A stretch of 64,000 nucleotides of DNA from Thermococcus sp. SY098 (GTDB lineage: Archaea > Methanobacteriota_B > Thermococci > Thermococcales > Thermococcaceae). The number at the start of each line of letters is the position of its first letter. Position 1 is the stretch's first letter. Location: the NCBI RefSeq assembly GCF_035621495.1, contig NZ_CP141821.1:1888760-1952759 (forward strand), read 5' to 3'. Below, in pieces: positions 24,630 to 34,108 of this stretch. The translations under genes and the position numbers were made by a program. Below the pieces are notes generated by a model. The model did no database searches. It was not told the origin of the DNA and saw only the letters and a program-made list of their open reading frames with translations.

Positions 24630-26012
24630 ATGATTAGTCATTTTGTGAACAGGAAAAGGGAGCTTGAAAGACTTGAAAGGGAATGGAAAAACGTTCCATC
24701 ATTTGTAGTTGTCTATGGGAGAAGGAGAATCGGGAAGACTCGTTTACTGGTGGAGTTCTCCAAAAACAAGAACACATTTTTTCACACATTTTTCGAAGGT
24801 ACAAAAGAGAGCCACATTAAAGCGCTTAGAAAAGAACTTGCGGAATTCTTTAGCGATGAGATATTCCTAAGCCTGAACGATTACTACACTATTTTTAGGT
24901 ATCTTGCAGACAAAATAGATGCCAAAACCCTCATTGTGCTTGATGAGTTTACATATGCTCTAAAGGGAGACAAGGAACTGGCAAGCAAGCTCCAAAGGGC
25001 TTGGGATCACCATCTAAGCAAGAAGCCCGTGATGCTTGTGGTCTCTGGCTCGTTAATCGGGATGATGCGTGATGAAGTGCTTAGCTACTCTTCGCCGCTT
25101 TACGGTAGAAGAACCGCTGGCTTCATGCTGAGACCTCTGGGTCTGTTTGACTCGCTTGAACTTTTTGAAAATTTTGAGTACGGGATTAGAACGTATATGC
25201 TCCTTGGAGGCATTCCATCGTATTTGATTGTGGCATCTAAGTACAGAAGCATCAAGGAGCTGTTAAAATGGGAGTTTCTAACTCCCGAGGGCTTCTTCTA
25301 TGATGAACCGTACATTCTGCTCTCACAGGAGCTCAGAGAGCTCAAGCTTTACTTTTCCATACTCTCCGCAATTGCCGTGGGAAAAACGAGGATAAGCGAA
25401 ATTGGGAATCACATTGGGGTTGAAGCAAGAAAACTCTATCCATACCTTGAGAACTTGATTAGGCTGGGATTTGTGAAAAGGGAGGTTCCAGTTATCGGAA
25501 AGAAGAACAAAGGAGTTTACAAGCTAAATGATCCGATGCTGCTGACTTGGTTTTCAATGATTTACCCACACAAGACGGAGATAGAAACGGGAGTAATCGA
25601 TATTGAGAACCTTAGGGATGAGCTCAAAAAAGTCATGGCTCTGAGGTTTGAAGAGGTTGCGAAGGAGTTTTTGGTTGAGATTAACAAAAGAGAGAGACTT
25701 CCTTTCAAATTCGAGAGAATTGGAAGGTGGTGGCGTAAGGGCGAGGAGATTGATTTGATTGCCTTGAACGAGAAGGAGAGGAAGGCGCTTTTCGTGGAAG
25801 TAAAGTGGAAGGATTTAAACGAGAGAGAAGCCAAGAGAATTTTAAGGGATTTAGAGCTAAAGGCGGAGCTTGTTGGGTTGAATGGATGGGAGAAGTTTTA
25901 CGGGCTGGTTGCTAAGAAAGTGGATGATAAAAAGGAGCTGAGCGAAGAGGGCTTTTCAGTTTGGGATTTGGCTGACTTCAAAAGGTTTATTTCTCTTAGG
26001 GGTGAGGTCTAA
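24630..26012 (+). CDS. Archaeal ATPase with C-terminal DUF234 nuclease-like domain
   Basis: A 460-residue STAND/AAA-like ATPase of the archaeal ATPase family. The P-loop is VVYGRRRIGKTRLLVEF (residues 24-40), the Walker B is LIVLDEFTYA, and the sensor is VVSGSLIGMM. A winged-helix segment follows, then DUF234, whose RWWRKGEEIDLIALNE and FVEVKWK give the D-(E/D)xK pattern of PD-(D/E)XK nucleases. Such genes occur in many lineage-specific copies in Thermococcales; roles in defence or element maintenance are suspected but not shown. It has its own promoter (GACTTAAATA). Confidence 0.88.
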   Translation: MISHFVNRKRELERLEREWKNVPSFVVVYGRRRIGKTRLLVEFSKNKNTFFHTFFEGTKESHIKALRKELAEFFSDEIFLSLNDYYTIFRYLADKIDAKTLIVLDEFTYALKGDKELASKLQRAWDHHLSKKPVMLVVSGSLIGMMRDEVLSYSSPLYGRRTAGFMLRPLGLFDSLELFENFEYGIRTYMLLGGIPSYLIVASKYRSIKELLKWEFLTPEGFFYDEPYILLSQELRELKLYFSILSAIAVGKTRISEIGNHIGVEARKLYPYLENLIRLGFVKREVPVIGKKNKGVYKLNDPMLLTWFSMIYPHKTEIETGVIDIENLRDELKKVMALRFEEVAKEFLVEINKRERLPFKFERIGRWWRKGEEIDLIALNEKERKALFVEVKWKDLNEREAKRILRDLELKAELVGLNGWEKFYGLVAKKVDDKKELSEEGFSVWDLADFKRFISLRGEV

Positions 26013-26023
26013 GGGGTGGTGTG

Positions 26024-26302
26024 ATGTTCCTCAAGAAGAAGAAAAAGGAGGAAAAGCCAAAGAAGAAAACATGGGATGAAAAACTGGAAGAGTTCGCAAA
26101 GAAGTACGGACTCCCAAAGGAGAACGTTAAATACATCGCAGCCACATACCTCAACCCGTCAATCGGTTTCCTGAAGATCCTCGCTCGAGCAAGTCCCGAT
26201 GGATCATACAAGAGGGTTGCTAAGGCACTCTCAGCAGAAAAGCAGCCAAGAGGATATATATTAAGGGTATCCGTGAACACCCGTACCACAAAAAAATCGT
26301 GA
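26024..26302 (+). CDS. Small basic protein of unknown function, possibly frameshifted at the 3' end
   Basis: A 92-residue frame starting MFLKKKKKEEKPKKKTWDEK. No domain recognised. The last 25 residues (RGYILRVSVNTRTTKKS) look less protein-like than the third frame, which reads IYIKGIREHPYHKKIVR and ends in a TGA overlapping the ATG of the next gene. A one- or two-base slip near 26235 may have changed the end. It is nine bases after the ATPase gene and probably belongs to the same transcript. Confidence 0.5.
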   Translation: MFLKKKKKEEKPKKKTWDEKLEEFAKKYGLPKENVKYIAATYLNPSIGFLKILARASPDGSYKRVAKALSAEKQPRGYILRVSVNTRTTKKS

Positions 26303-26303
26303 G

Positions 26304-27008
26304 ATGAAGAACCCAAAAGCCGTTCATCTCCCACTGCTCCACGGCTTTCTGACGCTGGCTCTTGTTCACCATATGGGAGAGAGTTCCCCTTCTATCGGGG
26401 ATGCTATTGGTGATGCGTTATACGATTGGACAGATATAGGAAAAGGCTGGGAAGAACTCAAGAAAAACCCTGAAGAATTTGCAGAATATGTTTTGAGCTA
26501 CCTAGAACAAACCGGGAGCGCGCCGATAAACAGGGATGCGACAAAGAAGGTAATTGTGCAGGCAGTCCAGAAATCTGCTAAGGTACTCGACAAGATGATT
26601 CCCTCCGTAGAGAGCCTAAAGCATCTGAAGGCAACATCACACGCTGTTTCCGGAGCTGTAGATGATCCCTTCGTTGTTCTCCGGAACGCAGGCATCGACA
26701 TAGAGCCAGAACTTGAGGAGTTCAGGCAGTTCCTGGCGGAGATCAGCGGGAAGAAGGTATCAAGGCAAAAAAGCTCTGAGCTTGCTTTAACTGTTCACGA
26801 GCTTCTCGGCATCCTTTATGGCTTAAAGCTCGCTGGCTATTCTGAGGAAGCCCTAAACAGTGTTAGGACTGAACTGTGGGAGAAAATTGATTTTCTCATA
26901 CAGAATCCAAGTGATGAAAACTTGAAGCTCATTGGCATCTATGCCTCAGTTCTCAGATTACTTGAAAAAGGTGAAGATGCTGAGGGATTCCTTAAAAGGA
27001 TTCTTTAA
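26304..27008 (+). CDS. Protein of unknown function
   Basis: A 234-residue soluble, mostly helical protein that I do not recognise. It begins MKNPKAVHLPLLHGFLTLAL and has no membrane segment after that weakly hydrophobic start. The gene starts one base after the preceding stop and ends six bases before the 3' end of a tRNA-Met gene on the other strand. Base composition is richer in G+C than the neighbouring ATPase, suggesting a separate origin. It could form a small cassette with the ATPase and the gene at 26024. Confidence 0.6.
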   Translation: MKNPKAVHLPLLHGFLTLALVHHMGESSPSIGDAIGDALYDWTDIGKGWEELKKNPEEFAEYVLSYLEQTGSAPINRDATKKVIVQAVQKSAKVLDKMIPSVESLKHLKATSHAVSGAVDDPFVVLRNAGIDIEPELEEFRQFLAEISGKKVSRQKSSELALTVHELLGILYGLKLAGYSEEALNSVRTELWEKIDFLIQNPSDENLKLIGIYASVLRLLEKGEDAEGFLKRIL

Positions 27009-27014
27009 AAACGC

Positions 27015-27092
27015 TGGTGGGCCCGCGGGGCTTCGAACCCCGGACCACGCGGTTATGAGCCGCGCGCTCTGACCAGGCTGAGCTACGGGCCC
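27015..27092 (-). tRNA. tRNA-Met (anticodon CAT; elongator, or Ile2)
   Basis: Complete cloverleaf with acceptor GGGCCCG/CGGGCCC, T-loop GGTTCGAAGCC, anticodon loop CTCATAA and encoded CCA. The acceptor rules out an initiator of the usual archaeal AGCGGG type. Elongator Met and the modified-C34 Ile2 tRNA cannot be told apart with certainty here. Confidence 0.93.
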
Positions 27093-27102
27093 ACAAGAGT
27101 AT

Positions 27103-27178
27103 TGGCGCCGCCGCCCCGACTCGAACGGGGGACCACGCGGTTAACAGCCGCGCGCTCTACCAACTAAGCTACGGCGGC
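27103..27178 (-). tRNA. tRNA-Asn (GTT)
   Basis: Acceptor GCCGCCG/CGGCGGC, anticodon loop CTGTTAA, T-loop CGTTCGAGTCG, encoded GCCA end. Ten bases separate it from tRNA-Met on the same strand, so the two are probably processed from one transcript. Confidence 0.96.
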
Positions 27179-27279
27179 ACAGCCCAATGATAGAGATACG
27201 AGGATGATTTATAAAGATTACGGTGCTCTTAAATTCAGCGAAAACTTTATATATCTACCGAAACTTTTCTTCATTCGGT

Positions 27280-27356
27280 GCCCCGGTGGCTCAGCCTGGG
27301 AGAGCGGCGGACTTGTAATCCGCAGGTCCCGGGTTCAAATCCCGGCCGGGGCTCCA
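27280..27356 (+). tRNA. tRNA-Thr (TGT)
   Basis: Acceptor GCCCCGG/CCGGGGC, anticodon loop CTTGTAA, encoded CCA. The TATA element CTTTATATAT (27245-27254), about 30 bases upstream, drives the Thr-Pro-Thr cluster. Confidence 0.96.
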
Positions 27357-27368
27357 GTCTTTTGGCTT

Positions 27369-27446
27369 GGGGCCGTGGGGTAGCTTGGTCTATCCTGCCG
27401 GCTTTGGGAGCCGGCGACCCGAGTTCAAATCTCGGCGGCCCCACCA
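27369..27446 (+). tRNA. tRNA-Pro (TGG)
   Basis: Acceptor GGGGCCG/CGGCCCC, anticodon loop TTTGGGA, encoded ACCA end. It lies 12 bases after tRNA-Thr(TGT), in the same transcript. Confidence 0.96.
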
Positions 27447-27454
27447 GTTTTAAT

Positions 27455-27531
27455 GCCCCGGTGGCTCAGCCTGGTGGAGCGGCCGCTTGGTAAGCGGCAG
27501 GTCGCGGGTTCAAACCCCGCCCGGGGCTCCA
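27455..27531 (+). tRNA. tRNA-Thr (GGT)
   Basis: Acceptor GCCCCGG/CCGGGGC, anticodon loop TTGGTAA, encoded CCA. The acceptor arm and D-arm are almost the same as in tRNA-Thr(TGT) 175 bases upstream, as expected for isoacceptors from a duplication. Confidence 0.96.
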
Positions 27532-27668
27532 TTCTGCGGTTTCAATGAGCCTGATGATATTTAAGCCCTTAGAATGTCCATCTATGTTCATCAATGTGGG
27601 TTTTCGGCTATAAGAACCCTTCTTAAACTTTACGCAAGGAATATAAACCCTATCTCCGATTTATCTCA

Positions 27669-27684
27669 CGAAAAGCTTATATAC
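27669..27684 (+). promoter_or_regulatory. Promoter of the RNA polymerase operon
   Basis: CGAAAAGCTTATATAC is a near-ideal Thermococcales BRE/TATA element, about 66-80 bases before the rpoH GTG. A weaker AT-rich element lies near 27640. The leader between promoter and rpoH is about 40 bases and ends with AAGGGGG. Confidence 0.75.
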
Positions 27685-27749
27685 CCAAAGCGAAAGCTGG
27701 AGGTAGTGAGAGATTATACTTTCTAAAAATTCTAAGGGGGCAATTCTCG

Positions 27750-27998
27750 GTGGCGGCGAAAAAGGAGTTTAATATATTTGATCACGAATTAGTTCCTGAG
27801 CATAGAGTATTAAGCGAAGAAGAAAAGGAGGAACTGCTTAAAAAATACAGAATAAAGATTTCCCAGTTACCCCAGATAAAGGCTAAAGATCCGGCTGTTG
27901 TTGCATTAGGAGCAAAGCCGGGAGATATAATTGAAATCAAGAGAAAAAGTCCAACTGCAGGTGTTTACTATTACTATAGGATTGTTGTTGAGGATTGA
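27750..27998 (+). CDS. rpoH: DNA-directed RNA polymerase subunit H
   Basis: An 82-residue subunit equivalent to the C-terminal domain of eukaryotic Rpb5. It sits in the lower jaw of archaeal RNA polymerase. [20 protein letters not shown] and the ending [12 protein letters not shown] are typical. It starts at GTG 27750 behind AAGGGGG and leads the operon rpoH-rpoB-rpoA1-rpoA2, 17 bases before rpoB. Confidence 0.96.
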   Translation: MAAKKEFNIFDHELVPEHRVLSEEEKEELLKKYRIKISQLPQIKAKDPAVVALGAKPGDIIEIKRKSPTAGVYYYYRIVVED

Positions 27999-28015
27999 AT
28001 TTTTGAGGTGAGAAC

Positions 28016-31000
28016 ATGAGAGGTCCAACTGTTGTTGAGGTTACTCCGGATGACCTTTGGAGCGTTATGGAGAGCTACTGGAATGAAAAAGGACTTGTTA
28101 GACAGCATCTTGACTCTTATAATGCATTTATAGACCACGGGATGCAAGAAGTTATCAATGAGTTTGGCGGCATAAAGCCAGATATCCCAAACTTTGAAGT
28201 TAAGTTTGGAAAGATAAGACTTGGGGAGCCGGAATTCCAGGAGGCACAGGGTCAAAGAAAGCCACTTTATCCAATGGACGCAAGGATAAGGAACCTCACT
28301 TATGCTGCTCCGATATATCTTGAAATGATCCCAGTCGTTAACGGCATCGAGCAGGAACCCGTTGAGGTTAGGATAGGAGAGCTCCCGATAATGCTTAAGT
28401 CAAAGGCATGCAGGCTCTACGGAAAGAGTAAAGAAGAATTAATAAAGCTTGGAGAAGATCCGAAAGATCCAGGTGGTTACTTTATTATTAATGGGTCAGA
28501 GAGGGTTATTGTATCTATTGAAGACTTGGCTCCAAACAGAACCTTAGTTGAGAAAGATGAAAGACAAGATAAGGTCGTTGCAAAGTGCTTTTCATATAGA
28601 CATGGCTACAGAGCCCTGATTGCTGTGGAGAGAAGAAAGGATGGCTTGCTTTACGTTTCTATACCCAACGTTCCTGGTGTTGTCAAGTTCGTTTATGTAA
28701 TGAGGGCCCTTGGTCTTGAGAGTGATAAGGAAATCGTTGATGCAATAAGTGATGATCCAAGGATCCAGCAGGTTCTTTTCGACAACCTTGAAGATGCAAG
28801 CGATATCCAGACCCAAGAAGAGGCTTTGGATTACATTGGTAAGAAAGCCCTTCCAGGGCAGCCAAGAGAGTACCGGCTAAGGAGGGCAGAATCAATAATT
28901 GACAACAACCTCTTGCCTCACATGGGAGTTAGACCAGAGGACAGAATTAAGAAGGCTTATTATCTCGGCATGATGGCGCTCAAAGTGCTTGAGCTTTCAC
29001 TTGGTCTGAGAGGAGAAGATGACAAAGATCACTATGCCAACAAGAGGCTGAGGCTTGCTGGAGATCTGCTTAGAGATTTGTTTAGAGTTGCATTTGGTCA
29101 GCTTGTTAAGGACATGCAGTATCAGCTGACTAAGACCTATCAGAGGAAAGGGGAAAAATACGTTTTTGAAAACGTTCAGAGATTTGTGAGAAATTCTGTG
29201 AGACCGGACGTTCTTACGGAGAGGATTGAGCACGCCTTAGCAACAGGCGCCTGGCCTGGTGGAAGAACTGGTGTCAGCCAGCTTTTGGATAGAACAAACT
29301 ACATGTCAACTCTCTCACACTTGAGAAGAGTTACCTCACCGCTGAGCAGAGACCAGCCGCACTTCGAGGCAAGAGATTTACACGGAACCCACTGGGGAAG
29401 AATCTGTCCCACTGAAACGCCAGAAGGTCCAAACTGTGGTCTTGTTAAGAACTTAGCATTGATGGCTCAGATCACAACTGCTATTCCAGAGGAAGAGGTT
29501 CTCAAGTATCTGAGGAAGCTCGGCATTGTTTCAATTGAAGAGAGGAGACCGAATCCACATGTCTGGAGAGTATATCTTAATGGTGTGCTGATTGGAACGG
29601 TTGAGGATGGCATAGCTTTGGTAAACAGGATTAAAGCTGACAGAAGGGCTGGCAGGATTAGCGATGTCATAAACGTTGCATACTATGATGACGTTAGGGA
29701 GGTTTACATTAACAGCGATGACGGTAGAGTTAGGAGACCTCTTATCGTCGTTGAGAACGGTGTTCCAAAGCTTACAAAGGAGCACGTTGAAGGGATAAAG
29801 AACGGGACGCTTACATGGAGCGATCTCATTAAAATGGGTGTCATCGAGTATCTTGATGCAGAGGAAGAGGAGAACGCCTATGTTGCAACCTGGCCATGGG
29901 AAGTCACAAAAGAACACACCCACTTAGAGCTGATGCCCGCTGCAATCCTTGGTATTCCAGCATCACTCGTTCCTTATCCGGAGCACAATGCAGCTCCAAG
30001 AAACACATATGGAGCTGGTATGGCTAAGCAGAGCCTAGGTTTAGGATGGGCTAACTTCAGAATCAGAGTTGACACCAGAGGACATCTCCTGCACTATCCG
30101 CAAATCCCACTTGTTAACTCAAGGATCATGAAGGCCGTCGGTTTTGAAGAGAGGCCTGCTGGTCAGAACTTTGTTGTCGCTGTTCTCAGCTATCAGGGTT
30201 ACAACATGGAAGATGCCATCGTGATCAATAAAGCATCAATTGAGAGGGGATTGGCAAGATCGACATTCTTCAGAACGTATGAGGCTGAGGAGAAGAAGTA
30301 CCTTGGCGGTCAGACAGATAAGTTTGAAATTCCAGACCCAACTGTCAGGGGATACAGAGGAGAAAAGTACTACAGACATCTTGATGAGGATGGTATAATC
30401 TTTCCAGAGTCAAAGGTCAACGGTAAAGACGTCCTTGTTGGTAGAACATCACCACCAAGATTCCTTGAGGAGCAGAGCGGATTGGGTGGAATAATCCTTC
30501 AAGAGAGGAGAGAGACAAGCATAGCTGTAAGGCCGAGTGAGAAGGGTGTTGTTGACAAAGTCATAATTACTGAGACTGGCGATGGAACCAAGCTCGTTAA
30601 AGTTACCGTTAGAGACCTTAGAATCCCAGAGCTTGGAGACAAGTTCGCAAGCAGACATGGACAGAAGGGTGTTATAGGATTAATCGTTCCACAGGAGGAC
30701 ATGCCATGGACAGAGAGCGGAATAGTTCCAGATTTAATCGTCAACCCGCACGGTATTCCATCTCGTATGACTGTCGGACAGCTCATTGAAGCAATTGGTG
30801 GAAAGGTTGCATCACTTAAGGGAAGGAGAATTGATGGAACAGCATTCATTGGAGAGCCAGAAGAGAAGCTTAGAAAAGAGCTCGAGGAGCTCGGATTCAA
30901 GCACAGCGGAAGGGAGATCATGTATGATGGAATTACTGGGAGGAGATTAGAAGCAGACATCTTCATTGGTGTCATCTACTACCAGCGTTTGCACCACATG

Positions 31001-31372
31001 GTTGCCGATAAAATGCACGCTCGTTCAAGAGGTCCAGTGCAGGTCCTTACAAAGCAGCCAACTGAAGGTAGAGCAAGGGAAGGCGGTCTTAGATTCGGTG
31101 AGATGGAAAGAGACGTTCTCATTGGACACGGTGCTGCAATGCTCCTTGTAGAACGTCTATTGGAGGAGAGCGACAAGACAGAGGTCTGGGTCTGTGAGAC
31201 CTGTGGTCACTTAGCGTTAGAAGATAAGAGAAGGGGACAAGTGTACTGTCCAGTATGTGGAGAGACTGAAAAGATAAGCAAAGTTGAGATGAGCTATGCA
31301 TTTAAGCTGTTGCTGGACGAGCTTAAGGCTATGGTAATAAGACCTGCTTTGAGATTAAAGGAGAGGGTGTGA
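28016..31372 (+). CDS. rpoB: DNA-directed RNA polymerase subunit B (unsplit)
   Basis: The 1118-residue second-largest catalytic subunit. It is a single chain, as in Thermococcales and Crenarchaeota, rather than split into B' and B'' as in methanogens. Diagnostic stretches are the [17 protein letters not shown] active-site region, [15 protein letters not shown], and a C-terminal zinc ribbon (CETCGHLAL ... CPVCGE). ATG 28016 follows GAGGTGAGAAC. Its stop codon overlaps the ribosome-binding site of rpoA1. Confidence 0.98.
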   Translation: MRGPTVVEVTPDDLWSVMESYWNEKGLVRQHLDSYNAFIDHGMQEVINEFGGIKPDIPNFEVKFGKIRLGEPEFQEAQGQRKPLYPMDARIRNLTYAAPIYLEMIPVVNGIEQEPVEVRIGELPIMLKSKACRLYGKSKEELIKLGEDPKDPGGYFIINGSERVIVSIEDLAPNRTLVEKDERQDKVVAKCFSYRHGYRALIAVERRKDGLLYVSIPNVPGVVKFVYVMRALGLESDKEIVDAISDDPRIQQVLFDNLEDASDIQTQEEALDYIGKKALPGQPREYRLRRAESIIDNNLLPHMGVRPEDRIKKAYYLGMMALKVLELSLGLRGEDDKDHYANKRLRLAGDLLRDLFRVAFGQLVKDMQYQLTKTYQRKGEKYVFENVQRFVRNSVRPDVLTERIEHALATGAWPGGRTGVSQLLDRTNYMSTLSHLRRVTSPLSRDQPHFEARDLHGTHWGRICPTETPEGPNCGLVKNLALMAQITTAIPEEEVLKYLRKLGIVSIEERRPNPHVWRVYLNGVLIGTVEDGIALVNRIKADRRAGRISDVINVAYYDDVREVYINSDDGRVRRPLIVVENGVPKLTKEHVEGIKNGTLTWSDLIKMGVIEYLDAEEEENAYVATWPWEVTKEHTHLELMPAAILGIPASLVPYPEHNAAPRNTYGAGMAKQSLGLGWANFRIRVDTRGHLLHYPQIPLVNSRIMKAVGFEERPAGQNFVVAVLSYQGYNMEDAIVINKASIERGLARSTFFRTYEAEEKKYLGGQTDKFEIPDPTVRGYRGEKYYRHLDEDGIIFPESKVNGKDVLVGRTSPPRFLEEQSGLGGIILQERRETSIAVRPSEKGVVDKVIITETGDGTKLVKVTVRDLRIPELGDKFASRHGQKGVIGLIVPQEDMPWTESGIVPDLIVNPHGIPSRMTVGQLIEAIGGKVASLKGRRIDGTAFIGEPEEKLRKELEELGFKHSGREIMYDGITGRRLEADIFIGVIYYQRLHHMVADKMHARSRGPVQVLTKQPTEGRAREGGLRFGEMERDVLIGHGAAMLLVERLLEESDKTEVWVCETCGHLALEDKRRGQVYCPVCGETEKISKVEMSYAFKLLLDELKAMVIRPALRLKERV

Positions 31373-31377
31373 GAGCG

Positions 31378-34098
31378 ATGCAGTCAATTAAAAAGGTTAT
31401 CGGTTCAATTGAGTTTGGTATCCTTTCCCCTCAAGAGATTAGAAAGATGAGCGCTGCCGAAATTACAGTTCCAGACACTTACGATGACGATGGTTACCCA
31501 ATAGAAGGAGGGCTAATGGACAAGCGCTTGGGTGTTATTGATCCAGGTCTGAGATGTGAAACCTGTGGTGCAAGATACGGTGATTGCCCTGGCCACTTTG
31601 GACACATTGAGCTTGCTCGTCCAGTAATTCACGTTGGATTCGCCAAGACAATCTACCGCATCTTGGAAAGCACTTGTAGGGAATGTGGCAGGATAAAGCT
31701 CACCGACGAGGAAATTGAGGAGTACATGAAGAAGTTTGAGCTGATCGGTGATAGGAAGAAAACAAAAGACAAGCTCATCAAAGAGATTCACAAGAAGGCA
31801 AAGGAAAGAATGGTCTGTCCCCACTGTGGTGCCCCACAGTTCCCACTGAAGTTTGAGAGGCCAACGATCTATTGGGAACTCAGAAGGGATGAGCAGGGTA
31901 ACGAGTACAAGCACAGAATGATGCCCACTGAAGTCAGAGATAGACTTGAGAAGATTCCAGACAAGGATTTACCTCTTCTCGGCCTTCATCCTGAAAAATC
32001 TCGTCCGGAATGGATGGTTCTCACGGTTCTGCCTGTTCCTCCTGTCACTGTAAGACCATCCATCACCTTAGAGAGCGGTATAAGAGCTGAGGATGATTTG
32101 ACCCACAAGCTTGTTGATATCATCAGAATCAACAACAGACTTAAGACTAACATTGAAGCTGGTGCACCACAGCTGATTATTGAGGACCTCTGGGATCTCC
32201 TCCAGTACCACGTTACCACCTACATCAACAACGAAACCTCGGGCGTTCCTGCTGCGAAGCACAAGAGCGGAAGACCTCTCAAAACCTTGGCACAGAGATT
32301 GAAAGGTAAGGAAGGAAGATTCAGAGGAAACCTCAGCGGTAAGCGTGTCAACTTTTCAGCAAGAACTGTTATTTCTCCAGATCCAATGCTCAGCATCAAT
32401 GAAGTTGGTGTCCCATTGGCAATCGCTATGGAGCTGACAGTTCCTGAGAAGGTTACAGACTTCAACATTGAGAAGCTCAGAAAAATGGTTTTGAATGGTC
32501 CAGAAAAATATCCGGGAGCGAACTATGTAATTGATCCGCAGGGAAGAAGGATTAGACTCATGGAGAGCAACAGAGAAACAATTGCAGAGATGCTCGACAT
32601 AGGTTGGACTGTGGAGAGGCACTTAATGGATGGGGATATTGTCCTCTTCAACAGACAGCCTTCTCTGCACAGAATGAGTATCATGGCTCACCGCGTTAGG
32701 GTAATGCCTTACAAAACCTTCCGCCTTAATTTGGCAGTATGTCCGCCTTACAACGCTGATTTTGATGGAGACGAAATGAACCTCCACGTTCCACAGACAG
32801 AGGAAGCACAAGCTGAAGCAAGGATTTTGATGGAAGTGCAGAACCACATAATTTCACCGAGGTATGGAGGACCGATCATCGGTGGAATTCAGGATCACAT
32901 CTCGGGGGGATATCTGCTTACAAGGGAGGGAGCATACTTCACAAGGAGCGAAGTTGAGCAGATGCTCATGTTTGCTGGTGTTGACATTGACAAGCTCCCA
33001 GAGCCGGATAAAGTTGAGGATGGCATTGAATACTGGAGCGGAAAGACAATATTCTCCCTCCTCCTTCCAGATGACTTAACAATATGGTACAGAAATAAGC
33101 TCTGTGACGACCCAAGCAAGTGCGAGCCGCTTGAAAAGCTCATTGAAGAAAAGCTTCTTCCGGACCCAGAGGAAGTTAGGAAATTAGCATATGATGGATT
33201 TGTATACATTCAAAACGGTAAATTGTTAAGCGGTGCAATTGACAAAAAGGCTTATGGTAGGGAGGATGGCAAGATCCTCGACATAATAGTTAGAGAATAC
33301 GGTGTTGAGAGGGCGAGGCAGTTCCTTGATCAGGTTACAAAGCTCGCAATCTGGGTGATAACGCACAAGGGCTTCACAACAGCAATTGATGATGAGGACT
33401 TGCCTGAGGAAGCAATGGATAGGATTAAGGAGATCATAAGGGAAGCTGAGGAGAGAGTGAAGAGACTCATTGAGGCTTACAAAGCTGGAGAGCTTGAACC
33501 ATTGCCCGGTAAGACTCTTGAGGAAACACTGGAGAGCAAAATCATGGCAGTTCTGGCTGAGGCAAGAGACAACGCTGGTAAAGTCGCCGAACAGTACCTT
33601 GGTATGAACAACTTCGCAGTTATCATGGCAAAAACCGGTGCAAGAGGTAAGATACTTAACATCACGCAGATGGCAGCTTTACTCGGTCAACAGTCAATCA
33701 GAGGTAAGCGTTTGTACAGAGGTTATAGAGGAAGGGTTCTGAGCCACTTCAAGCCTGGGGATTTAGGGGCGAGAGCGAGGGGATTTGTTATCAATTCATA
33801 CAAGAGCGGACTGACACCACAGGAGTATTTCTTCCATGCAATGGGTGGTAGAGAAGGGCTGGTTGATACAGCAGTCAGAACAGCCCAGAGCGGTTACATG
33901 CAGCGTAGATTGATCAATGCCCTGCAAGACCTTAAAGTCGACTACGACGGGACGGTTAGAGACCCGACTGGAATAATCGTCCAGTTCCGCTATGGTGAGG
34001 ATGGCGTTGACCCAATGAAGAGCTGGCAAGGGAAGACTGTTGATATCGACAGAATTATTGTGAGGTCTCTGATTAAATTGAGGGCAAACAGCAAGTGA
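31378..34098 (+). CDS. rpoA1: DNA-directed RNA polymerase subunit A'
   Basis: N-terminal two thirds of the largest subunit, 906 residues. Zinc-binding clusters (CETCGARYGDCPGHFGH and CRECG ... CPHCG) lie near the N terminus, the catalytic magnesium motif NADFDGDEMNLHVP is near residue 460, and the bridge-helix region follows. The chain ends before the trigger loop continues in A''. ATG 31378 with GGTGTGAGAGCG upstream fits better than GTG 31369, which overlaps the rpoB stop. Confidence 0.98.
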   Translation: MQSIKKVIGSIEFGILSPQEIRKMSAAEITVPDTYDDDGYPIEGGLMDKRLGVIDPGLRCETCGARYGDCPGHFGHIELARPVIHVGFAKTIYRILESTCRECGRIKLTDEEIEEYMKKFELIGDRKKTKDKLIKEIHKKAKERMVCPHCGAPQFPLKFERPTIYWELRRDEQGNEYKHRMMPTEVRDRLEKIPDKDLPLLGLHPEKSRPEWMVLTVLPVPPVTVRPSITLESGIRAEDDLTHKLVDIIRINNRLKTNIEAGAPQLIIEDLWDLLQYHVTTYINNETSGVPAAKHKSGRPLKTLAQRLKGKEGRFRGNLSGKRVNFSARTVISPDPMLSINEVGVPLAIAMELTVPEKVTDFNIEKLRKMVLNGPEKYPGANYVIDPQGRRIRLMESNRETIAEMLDIGWTVERHLMDGDIVLFNRQPSLHRMSIMAHRVRVMPYKTFRLNLAVCPPYNADFDGDEMNLHVPQTEEAQAEARILMEVQNHIISPRYGGPIIGGIQDHISGGYLLTREGAYFTRSEVEQMLMFAGVDIDKLPEPDKVEDGIEYWSGKTIFSLLLPDDLTIWYRNKLCDDPSKCEPLEKLIEEKLLPDPEEVRKLAYDGFVYIQNGKLLSGAIDKKAYGREDGKILDIIVREYGVERARQFLDQVTKLAIWVITHKGFTTAIDDEDLPEEAMDRIKEIIREAEERVKRLIEAYKAGELEPLPGKTLEETLESKIMAVLAEARDNAGKVAEQYLGMNNFAVIMAKTGARGKILNITQMAALLGQQSIRGKRLYRGYRGRVLSHFKPGDLGARARGFVINSYKSGLTPQEYFFHAMGGREGLVDTAVRTAQSGYMQRRLINALQDLKVDYDGTVRDPTGIIVQFRYGEDGVDPMKSWQGKTVDIDRIIVRSLIKLRANSK

Positions 34099-34108
34099 GG
34101 TGATTTGG

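Noticed and set aside
24575-27092. Integrated element using tRNA-Met as attachment site
   Set aside because: The ATPase and two unknown ORFs abut the tRNA 3' end, but I find no second copy of the tRNA end and no integrase.
27278-27493. 71-codon ORF across the tRNA-Thr/Pro cluster
   Set aside because: It consists entirely of tRNA gene sequence.
27540-27600. Another C/D-box RNA around CTGATGA
   Set aside because: No CTGA or CCGA at the 12-base distance and no second box pair on either strand.
30499-30975. 158-codon ORF antisense to rpoB (and similar antisense ORFs across rpoB, rpoA1 and gcvPA)
   Set aside because: Composition and lack of ribosome-binding sites mark them as shadows of strongly conserved coding sequence.
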